From assembly GCF_014645355.1 (NCBI RefSeq), contig NZ_BMLS01000001.1, positions 620,001 through 684,000 of the forward strand: a DNA stretch of 64,000 nucleotides, given 5' to 3'. Source of the stretch: Bowmanella pacifica (GTDB lineage: Bacteria; Pseudomonadota; Gammaproteobacteria; Enterobacterales; Alteromonadaceae). The notes beneath the pieces were generated by a model. It worked only from the letters and a program-made list of their open reading frames with translations, did no database searches and had not been told where the DNA came from. Positions within the stretch are counted from its first letter, which is position 1, and every line of letters begins with the position of its first letter. Made by a program: the position numbers and the translations under genes. Of this stretch, positions 57,191-64,000 are shown one piece after another.

Positions 57191-59314
57191 ATGCCTCAGC
57201 AAAATTCCTTCAGATTAGGTGAGTTCAGAGTAGAACCGCTTGAATGCGCTATTTATCTGTCGGAAACAGAAAAACAAAGCCTGCAACCCAAGTTTATTGA
57301 CGTATTGTGCTACCTGGCGTCGCAATACCCACGGGTGGTTCCCCGCCAGGAACTTATCGAACATATCTGGCAAGGCAACGGCTATGTGGGTGAGAAAGCC
57401 TTAACTAATGCTATCTGGCACCTTAGGCAAGCCCTTAAGCACCCGGACGGCAGTGAAAGCATTCAGACCATCCGTAAAAGTGGCTATCAATTGTTGCGGG
57501 AGCCGGAATACCTTTCGCCGCCCAAAACCGTCGCCCAGCCTGTGTCTGAGCAGACGCCGACAAGCCAAGGGCGAAAATACCCACCGCTGTGGTTGTGGGC
57601 GTTTCCCTTACCTTTTGCCATCTTGCTGCTTTGGTGGCTACAAGCAGACAGCCGCAGTGTGATTGCCGACATTGAGGTTATTACCACGCAACCAGGCATG
57701 GAATTGTTTCCCGCCCCGAGCCCCGACGGCAGACACGTAGTGTATAAATGGCGGCGTCCGGATGGCAGTATGGACTTATATTTGCAGGACACCCAACAAC
57801 CCAACCTGGCGCCTAAGCAATTAACCTTTGATGAGGAAAATGAAGGTCGGGCAGTGTGGGATATGAGCGGGGAATATCTGTATTTCAGGCGCAAGAATGA
57901 CGATCTTGAAACCTGTCACATGGTTAAACTTGATGCCCAAAGCCTACAGGAACAAATTATCGGTAAGTGCCCGCTGGGAGGGGATTTACACTATCTGGAT
58001 ATAACGCCGGACAACAACACCCTGGCTTACTGGGGACTGGAAGGGCTGGCTGATAAGCCGGCCATTTACCGACGCCGAATCAACAGTGAATCCAATGATA
58101 CGCCGGTTTGTCTGACCGAATGTGATATGCGCGATCGGGATATCGCCTTTTCCCCTAACGGCCAATATCTGGCCATTAGCCGACGTCTTAGCCGCTTTTC
58201 GGAGAACATTTATTTGCATGACCTGGCCACAGGTCAGGAAAAACTGATGATTGAGGGTGAGTCTGATATTGTCGGCATTACCTGGCATCCAGACGGCAAG
58301 CATATCGTCTATGGCGTCCAGCGCGCGGACTCCCGCTCGGGGTATCTGTTAAATGTGATAACAGGACAATTAACGCCATTGAATATTAAGGGTTTCAGCT
58401 ACCCGTCCTTTGCAAAAAAGCAGCCCTGGCTGTATTTCCAGACCCGCAGCGAATTCTATCAAATAGCTTACTTGCCCCTGGCCAATGAGTTTCCTTCCAG
58501 CCCTTTTCCGTTCTTACAATCGGACTACAACCATAAATACCCAGACTACTCTAATGCCAGCGACAGAATAGCTTATCTGTCCAACGAGTCAGGAAATTAT
58601 GAAATCTGGATAGCCGACGCCGATGGCAATCAGCGCCAGCAGCTTACCGAGCTTAAACGCCCGGTACTCTTTCCCAAATGGTCCAATGACGGTAAGCGCA
58701 TTGCCTTTCTGGCGGCAAACGCCGATGCTAGCGGCGACTCGCTGATGGTGGTTGAGGTAGCGACTAAACGTATATCCCGGGTACCCAGCCCTTATAATGC
58801 TCACTACCGGGCTACCTGGACGGCCGATGACAGCGCCTTGGTGGCATCAATTTATTTGAATGAAGGCAGTGAAGAGCGGGAGCGGGAACTCTTCCTGCTA
58901 CCTTTAGATGGCAGTCCGGTTAAGCAACTGACCAATGACGGTGGGCGTCATGGTGTCTTATTAAATGACGGCAGCTTACTCTATACCCGCTCAGAGCCTG
59001 GCCTGTACAAGCTATCGCCAGGCGATGAAGAAGGCCAATTGCTGATCAACGCTGAGCAGTTTGGCACCCGCTATTCCTGGACCCTCTCGGATAATAGCAG
59101 CATCTACTTTATCGACCCGGGTACCCGCTACAAAGATATCAAGCGTTATGACACCCAAACCGGCGTCGTCGAACCTATTCTTCGCCTGCCGGTGCCTGAA
59201 GTTGTGACCGAAAGCTCCTTTAGCCTGGATAGCAAACGGCAGCGCCTGTTGTTCAGCAACACCATTAAATACCAGTCAGATATAAAACGTCTGAAGCACC
59301 TGGAACTGAACTAG
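57191..59314 (+). CDS. CadC-like membrane regulator with TolB/PD40 sensor
   Basis: A 707-residue protein. Residues 1-105 form an OmpR/PhoB-type winged helix (FRLGEFRVEPLECAIYL, VPRQELIEHIWQG, LTNAIWHLRQALKH, IQTIRKSGYQLL). One membrane helix spans about 132-150. The rest is a periplasmic beta-propeller with PD40-type repeats (FSPNGQYLAIS, WHPDGKHIVYG, WSNDGKRIAFLA). This is a one-component regulator that binds DNA while sensing outside the cytoplasm. Its divergent position makes the receptor at 53859-56882 the likely target. There is no receiver domain or kinase nearby. Confidence 0.9.
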   Translation: MPQQNSFRLGEFRVEPLECAIYLSETEKQSLQPKFIDVLCYLASQYPRVVPRQELIEHIWQGNGYVGEKALTNAIWHLRQALKHPDGSESIQTIRKSGYQLLREPEYLSPPKTVAQPVSEQTPTSQGRKYPPLWLWAFPLPFAILLLWWLQADSRSVIADIEVITTQPGMELFPAPSPDGRHVVYKWRRPDGSMDLYLQDTQQPNLAPKQLTFDEENEGRAVWDMSGEYLYFRRKNDDLETCHMVKLDAQSLQEQIIGKCPLGGDLHYLDITPDNNTLAYWGLEGLADKPAIYRRRINSESNDTPVCLTECDMRDRDIAFSPNGQYLAISRRLSRFSENIYLHDLATGQEKLMIEGESDIVGITWHPDGKHIVYGVQRADSRSGYLLNVITGQLTPLNIKGFSYPSFAKKQPWLYFQTRSEFYQIAYLPLANEFPSSPFPFLQSDYNHKYPDYSNASDRIAYLSNESGNYEIWIADADGNQRQQLTELKRPVLFPKWSNDGKRIAFLAANADASGDSLMVVEVATKRISRVPSPYNAHYRATWTADDSALVASIYLNEGSEERERELFLLPLDGSPVKQLTNDGGRHGVLLNDGSLLYTRSEPGLYKLSPGDEEGQLLINAEQFGTRYSWTLSDNSSIYFIDPGTRYKDIKRYDTQTGVVEPILRLPVPEVVTESSFSLDSKRQRLLFSNTIKYQSDIKRLKHLELN

Positions 59315-59328
59315 GGCTGTTGTATCAG

Positions 59329-59354
59329 CCCAATCCGCTCCAGGCGCGGTTGGG
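59329..59354. terminator. Possible terminator between convergent genes
   Basis: CCCAA(T)CCGC and GCGGTTGGG pair with one bulge across a short loop, followed by TTT, in the 41-bp gap between the regulator and peptidase stops. Confidence 0.35.
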
Positions 59355-59355
59355 T

Positions 59356-62061
59356 TTAGGCTTTGGCCTCCAATAACAGTCCCTTAAGCTGCGCATTCAG
59401 TAAAGTGGTGGCCTGCGTTTTGAACTGCTCAAGAGGCAAATGCAAGATAGCTTCCTCCAGTTTCACCTGCCAATCCAATGGCCGCCCATAACGCAGTTGT
59501 TCACGTAGATCTGCCTCTATGGCACTGCTGTTAAGGCGCTGCTGGCGCAGGGCATCAATCAGATTCATTTTAAGCTGGGTAAACTCTTCATTATTCAGCG
59601 CCACCACGCTTGGCAGAAAATCTTCATTGAACTGCGTTATGCGCTGCGTTAACTGGGCGGCTGACGCGACCGGCGACTGCACATAATAGCCTAGATAATG
59701 AACGCCTCTGCGCTTTGCTGCATTCGCTCTGACCGTATAACCCAACTGCTCAAGGGTACGCAGTTGATGAAAGAAAGGCGCTTTGATCATACTGCCAAAC
59801 AGTTCCAGCATGGCAATATCAGAGAATTGTTGCTGCTTGGGCTGCAACACCAGGCGCACCGCACTGTCTGTTCCATCCACCATAAGTCTTTGCCGCGGAG
59901 TATGCCATTGCCCATCCCAGTTAGGCGAAATAGCAGAAGGTTGCTCAATTTGCGCCCGCAAGCTTTGTAACCTGCCGGTCAGCGCCTCAACCTCAGTCGA
60001 TGACACAGGTCCATAGACCACCAGGCTCATCTGTGCCTTGGTCAGGTAATTGGCAACAAAGGCCTGATAGTCATTTTCCTGCATACCGCGCAAACTGTTC
60101 ACATCTTCTTCCGGCTGGCTTGCCAGTCCAAGCTGGTGTTCCAACAGGCGGATGGATTGGGTACTCAGCCGCTCTCGTTTGAAGCCTTCGATGCTGTTAA
60201 TCCGGCGCGTCAGAGTTTGCTGGTAAGCAGATTCACTTAGAGATGGTGTTTCCAATGCCGCCAGCAAATCATCAAAGAGTGCCAGCCAGTTACCGCTTTG
60301 TCCTTTAATCTGCAGCCTAAGCCCGGAGCTAGTCGCCACGACACCCGCCTGAATATCGGCTGCGGCAGCCATCTCCAGCACCGCTTCTAATTGAAGCTCC
60401 AAACGCTTTTCCAACAAGCCATTTAAAGCCGAAAAGTGTGGCTCGCTTGATGGTCTGTCAAGGTATAGGGTAATGGCCGTATAACTGTCTTTAGGCTTTA
60501 CCGACGGCAGTTGCCACAGCGTTAGACCAGGTAAAACCTGTTGCAGTGAGTTCGGCGCTGGTTGGTTTGACGAGGCTTCAGCGAAATATGGCGATGCCTT
60601 AGGCGTGGCAAACTGCACATCGGGTATGCTTGTCTGTGACACATGAAGGCGGGCATAAGCCGTTTGATAAATAGGTTCAATAAGTTGGCTGGTCAGTTTG
60701 CGTCCTTCGCGGATAACCAACATGGAATCAGGTCGGATGCCGCGCCAATACTCAGTCAGCACCTCGGGGTTAAACCCTCTGGCTATCTGGCCTTGTGTCA
60801 GCACCTGCGTGGCGGGGTATAACTGCAAACGCTTGGACAACCTACGCACCTCATTAGCCCCCACATGCTGAGGCGCATTGTTAAATCGTGCTTGAGACAA
60901 TTTGGCAAATACTTGAAATGTAGCTTCATTTCCCCCTTGCTCGCCTAACATCTTTACATAAGCCAAGGTGGCACCACTGATAGTATGCTGCTGATCGGTG
61001 CCTTTATTGGTTAGCACAAACTCTATAGTTAATAACTCATGTTCATCGTCTAACCTGGACACCGAGGCAGATAATCTTTGAATCAGCCCCTGCTCACGTA
61101 AATAGGCCTCCAACCCGTCAGGGTTATAGCTTTCCAGCAGCCATTCGGTGTATTCGGCAGCTAAGCCGTCACGGCTTGCCTGACTGGCAAGCAAAGGAAA
61201 GGCCAGACTCAAACGCTGACGTTTGCGCAGAGTTTTAATATCTATCTGACGCGGCGCACCGGTAATTAAAGGCGCAGGCTGAGCCTCCAATGTTTTACGA
61301 CAGTTATCTTCGATGGGGGTAAATTTCTCTTTGGCCTGACGGCTTAGCTCATCCAATGACTGGGGACCAGCCAGGACTAAGGTCATACGAGAGCTGCAAT
61401 AATAGTCCTGACCAAAGTCCAACAAGGCCTGATGCAGGCTGAGGTTTTCAGTATCCCGCAGCGTATCCAGGTTGCCGGTAGAGAACTTGCGATATCCGTG
61501 CGCTGGATTAAATAAGGTGCGCATGGCCTCACGTTTACGTCTGAAGGCATCCTGAAATTTCATGCTGAATTCAGCATTAACCGCATGACGTTCCTTATAC
61601 ACCAGCTCAGCCGGCAGTATAGGCGCAATAAATTGCCAGGCAAATCTGTCCAGGGCCGGGGCAAAGGCATCGCCTGCGGCTTCGAAATAGTAGTTGGTGG
61701 CCTGTGCCGATGTGGAGGCATTGGAGCGCCCCCCTTGCTCGGCCAGAAACTGTTTGTACTCTGCAGCATCCGGATAGCGCTTTGAGCCCTTGGACAGCAT
61801 ATGTTCATACAAGTGAGCAAGGCCTGGCATCTGCTCGGGATCCTGATAATAGCCTGCGTTGATGGTCAGCGAGGCATACGCCTTACTGAGCGCCGCGTCA
61901 CTGAGAAGCAGTACTTTTAGGCCGTTGTGCAGCTCCAAATATTGGTAATTGGCAGGATCCTGCTGCCCTTTGACAATAGTCGTCTTCTGTTCAACAGACG
62001 GAGACAGTTGGCAGGCGGTTAAAGGTAAAAGTAAGGCAAGCGACACAAGCCACTTTGGCAT
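59356..62061 (-). CDS. M16-family zinc metallopeptidase lipoprotein
   Basis: A 901-residue lipoprotein (signal ending LPLTAC, Cys17) of the pitrilysin/insulinase group with two pairs of M16 half domains. The inverted zinc motif is HLYEH (His83, Glu86 as base, His87), and the third metal ligand is in ERHAVNAEF. The second half lacks the motif, as normal. It should degrade peptides in the periplasm or at the outer membrane, perhaps those imported by the nearby receptor. GGGAG lies before the ATG. Confidence 0.92.
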   Translation of the reverse strand: MPKWLVSLALLLPLTACQLSPSVEQKTTIVKGQQDPANYQYLELHNGLKVLLLSDAALSKAYASLTINAGYYQDPEQMPGLAHLYEHMLSKGSKRYPDAAEYKQFLAEQGGRSNASTSAQATNYYFEAAGDAFAPALDRFAWQFIAPILPAELVYKERHAVNAEFSMKFQDAFRRKREAMRTLFNPAHGYRKFSTGNLDTLRDTENLSLHQALLDFGQDYYCSSRMTLVLAGPQSLDELSRQAKEKFTPIEDNCRKTLEAQPAPLITGAPRQIDIKTLRKRQRLSLAFPLLASQASRDGLAAEYTEWLLESYNPDGLEAYLREQGLIQRLSASVSRLDDEHELLTIEFVLTNKGTDQQHTISGATLAYVKMLGEQGGNEATFQVFAKLSQARFNNAPQHVGANEVRRLSKRLQLYPATQVLTQGQIARGFNPEVLTEYWRGIRPDSMLVIREGRKLTSQLIEPIYQTAYARLHVSQTSIPDVQFATPKASPYFAEASSNQPAPNSLQQVLPGLTLWQLPSVKPKDSYTAITLYLDRPSSEPHFSALNGLLEKRLELQLEAVLEMAAAADIQAGVVATSSGLRLQIKGQSGNWLALFDDLLAALETPSLSESAYQQTLTRRINSIEGFKRERLSTQSIRLLEHQLGLASQPEEDVNSLRGMQENDYQAFVANYLTKAQMSLVVYGPVSSTEVEALTGRLQSLRAQIEQPSAISPNWDGQWHTPRQRLMVDGTDSAVRLVLQPKQQQFSDIAMLELFGSMIKAPFFHQLRTLEQLGYTVRANAAKRRGVHYLGYYVQSPVASAAQLTQRITQFNEDFLPSVVALNNEEFTQLKMNLIDALRQQRLNSSAIEADLREQLRYGRPLDWQVKLEEAILHLPLEQFKTQATTLLNAQLKGLLLEAKA

Positions 62062-62189
62062 GGCATTTTCTCCCGTTCAGCTTTTTGGCGTAGCAATTAA
62101 GACCCTAAACGCCAGCGCCAAACGGGCTCAATCCGGGCGACCTCCTTTTTACCTCTATTCTTTATCTATCCGGTTAAATTCCGTACAAA

Positions 62190-63281
62190 TCAGCCAAAAC
62201 GGGCTTTCAGCCAGGCCAGAATGGCCTGCTGGTCACCTTGAAACAGCACCTGTCGAGGTCGCTTACTCAGTTGATAGTCATACATGGGGTCGTAATAATC
62301 ACGCAACAGCCGGGTAATCCATTGCCTGTGTAACGCGGCATCGCCGGTACGTTCCTGCACAGCCAGAGCGTCACGCATTTGTATGTCCAGTTGCTGATGT
62401 GCCTCGCTTCCCAGTCTGCGTCGGATGCGTTGCAAACTGGACAGCAGGTAGTCTGAGAAGTGCTGAAATCCTGACTCGGCATCCAACTTAAGGCTGAGCG
62501 CTAAACGTGCCACCACATATTCATCAAAAATCCGCTCCACCCGTTCATCCAGGCTGCAATCCAATATCAGTACAGGTGCAGTGCGCATTTTTTCGCGCAG
62601 TGAGAAAGGCAACATCACCGAGCCGATATGACCGCACTCATCTTCCAGAATCAGTGGCTGATTCCCCCTGCCATTACGTTTTAGCAGGCTGATGGCAAGC
62701 TGGTTTTCAAAATTGATTTGGCTTGGCTGCGGCTGCAACAGCGCACCAAAACTTGAGCCTCGGTGCGCCGCCAGCTTTTCCAGATCAACGGCATTGTCCA
62801 ACGCTTGCAGCAGTTGGGTTTTACCTGAACCCGTGCGCCCCGCCAGCAGCACAAGTTCGCAGCCAGCTATCTGCACTTCCAGTTCGCTCAGCAAATACTG
62901 ACGCAGCGCCTTGTATCCACCTTTGATCCGTGGATACACCACCCCGGCTTCCTGCATCCAACTTTGTGTGATCTGCGAACGCAGTCCCCCTCGCCAGCAA
63001 TATAGATAGCCTTGAGGGTTGGCCTTGGCAAACTCGCACCAACGGGCCAGACGCTCGGCTTTAATATCACCACTGACTAACTTATAGCCCAGATTAATCG
63101 CCGTCTGCTGCCCCTGCTGCTTGTAGCAAGTGCCCACTTTGGCCCGTTCTTCATCGGTCATCAGCGGCAGACTGGAGGCGGTGGGAAAAGCGCCTTTGGC
63201 AAACTCCGCCGGGGCGCGCAGATCCATCAGCGGCGCATCGCTAACGAACACCTGCCGGTAATCGTCAAACTCAACCGACAT
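62190..63281 (-). CDS. mnmH: tRNA 2-selenouridine synthase
   Basis: A 363-residue enzyme that changes 2-thiouridine to 2-selenouridine at tRNA wobble position 34, through a geranylated intermediate, using selenophosphate. The N-terminal rhodanese domain has its catalytic cysteine in LYCWRGGLRSQ (Cys95), and the C-terminal P-loop is GRTGSGKT (148-155). Length and both domains match E. coli MnmH (SelU). The ATG directly abuts the selD stop (TAAATG), so the two form an operon that both makes and uses selenophosphate. Confidence 0.96.
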   Translation of the reverse strand: MSVEFDDYRQVFVSDAPLMDLRAPAEFAKGAFPTASSLPLMTDEERAKVGTCYKQQGQQTAINLGYKLVSGDIKAERLARWCEFAKANPQGYLYCWRGGLRSQITQSWMQEAGVVYPRIKGGYKALRQYLLSELEVQIAGCELVLLAGRTGSGKTQLLQALDNAVDLEKLAAHRGSSFGALLQPQPSQINFENQLAISLLKRNGRGNQPLILEDECGHIGSVMLPFSLREKMRTAPVLILDCSLDERVERIFDEYVVARLALSLKLDAESGFQHFSDYLLSSLQRIRRRLGSEAHQQLDIQMRDALAVQERTGDAALHRQWITRLLRDYYDPMYDYQLSKRPRQVLFQGDQQAILAWLKARFG

Positions 63282-64000
63282 TTAATCCACCTCGATCCAA
63301 CTGGCGGTGTCTTTGTCCACCAACTCACCGATCACCTCTGCATACAGACCAGCTTCGGCCAGCAGGGTTTGCAGCCTATCCCGGCTATCTGGTGAGGCAG
63401 CTATCAAAAGCCCGCCACTGGTTTGCGGATCGCACAGTAAGTGCTTTTGCATGTCTGTCAGTGACCCAACTTTATGCCCATAGCTGTCAAAGTTACGCTG
63501 TGTGCCGCCTGGAATACAACCCAGCGACAGATAGTGCTCCACAGGAGCCAGTCTGGGAACAAGCTCAAATCGAAGTCTGGCCGCAACCTTGCTGCCTTCA
63601 CACAACTCCAATAAGTGCCCCAGCAATCCAAAACCCGTGACATCCGTGATGGCGCTCACCTGCTCCAGCGCGGCAAGCTCAGCCCCAACTTTGTTCAGTT
63701 TGCACATCTGGTCGCGGGCTAAAAACTGGTGCTCGCTAAGCAGCTTACCTTGTTTTTGTGCGGTACTGAGAATGCCAACCCCAAGGGGTTTGGTCAGGTA
63801 AAGCTCATGGCCTGACTTAGCTGTATTGTTCTGCTTCAACTGAGCAATAGGGACCTGACCGGTCACCGCTAAACCAAAAATGGGTTCGGGGGCATCGATA
63901 CTATGCCCCCCTGCCAGTAAAATACCGGCATCAAGGCAGGCCTGCCGGCCCCCGTCTACCACTTGCCTGGCAACCTCAGCACTTAGCTGTTTTACCGGCC
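63282..64000 (-). CDS. selD: Selenide, water dikinase (partial, runs off right edge)
   Basis: The frame stays open to the right edge; about 239 C-terminal residues are visible. They match SelD from VDGGRQACLDAGILLAGGHSIDAPEPIFGLAVTG through VTGFGLLGHLLELCEGS to the C-terminal PQTSGGLLIAASP. SelD makes selenophosphate from selenide and ATP. The N-terminal part with the catalytic Cys or Sec and lysine lies outside the window. No selA or selB is in view, so use of selenium here is shown only for tRNA modification through mnmH. Confidence 0.96.
   Translation of the reverse strand, partial: PVKQLSAEVARQVVDGGRQACLDAGILLAGGHSIDAPEPIFGLAVTGQVPIAQLKQNNTAKSGHELYLTKPLGVGILSTAQKQGKLLSEHQFLARDQMCKLNKVGAELAALEQVSAITDVTGFGLLGHLLELCEGSKVAARLRFELVPRLAPVEHYLSLGCIPGGTQRNFDSYGHKVGSLTDMQKHLLCDPQTSGGLLIAASPDSRDRLQTLLAEAGLYAEVIGELVDKDTASWIEVD

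Noticed and set aside
1-64000. Mobile elements, integrase sites, CRISPR arrays, restriction or defence systems, tRNA or rRNA genes.
   Set aside because: I looked for transposase or integrase motifs, spaced direct repeats and tRNA-like cloverleafs and found none that can be supported.

Overview
The window looks like a chromosome segment of an aquatic or marine gammaproteobacterium of the Alteromonadales type. The grounds are several large TonB-dependent receptors, many periplasmic glycosidases, a family-B DNA polymerase II, a selD-mnmH pair and a PEP-CTERM protein beside an exopolysaccharide locus. The genus cannot be fixed by reading alone. I see no rRNA, tRNA, CRISPR array, insertion sequence or phage gene. 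The window cuts two genes: a polysaccharide chain-length protein at the left edge and selD at the right edge.

Positions 1-11122 hold an exopolysaccharide assembly locus, almost all on the minus strand: flippase, three glycosyltransferases, WecG/TagA-type transferase, VanZ-like protein, WcaJ-type initiating phosphotransferase, outer-membrane barrel, Wza-like export protein and Wzz/GumC-like protein. A PEP-CTERM gene on the plus strand sits inside it behind a good sigma-54 promoter match. Positions 11385-17152 hold housekeeping and accessory genes: a CHAD protein with a ParA-type ATPase, two small conserved genes and polB.

Positions 17154-46936 are the centrepiece, a bidirectional N-glycan utilisation locus around one LacI regulator. 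The minus arm encodes a TonB receptor, a surface lipoprotein with four discoidin repeats, a GlcNAc kinase, a Tat-exported aspartylglucosaminidase, a GH85 endoglycosidase, a CutC-family protein, a GH2 beta-mannosidase, a sodium-solute symporter and a GH92 alpha-mannosidase. The plus arm encodes three more GH92 enzymes, an FHS-type sugar transporter, a PfkB kinase, an AGE-family isomerase and an exported endonuclease/exonuclease/phosphatase-fold enzyme. Together they would strip alpha-mannose, cut the chitobiose core, release GlcNAc from asparagine, import and split Man-beta-1,4-GlcNAc, and send mannose through fructose to fructose-6-phosphate. One GH92 has glutamine in place of the catalytic-acid glutamate kept by its three neighbours. 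This suggests a mannose-phosphate uncapping enzyme, and the exported phosphatase-fold protein would fit as its partner. The 14-bp palindrome TGTAATCGATTACA lies just after a strong promoter of the minus arm, recurs before the plus arm, and occurs with one change before the LacI gene.

Positions 47196-53786 hold a second small set (DUF1801 protein, GntR regulator, TonB receptor, anmK, metallophosphatase) with shared TGGTATTAA elements, probably serving amino-sugar or muropeptide scavenging. Positions 53859-64000 hold a TonB receptor divergent from a CadC-like membrane regulator, an M16 peptidase lipoprotein, and mnmH-selD for selenium modification of tRNA.
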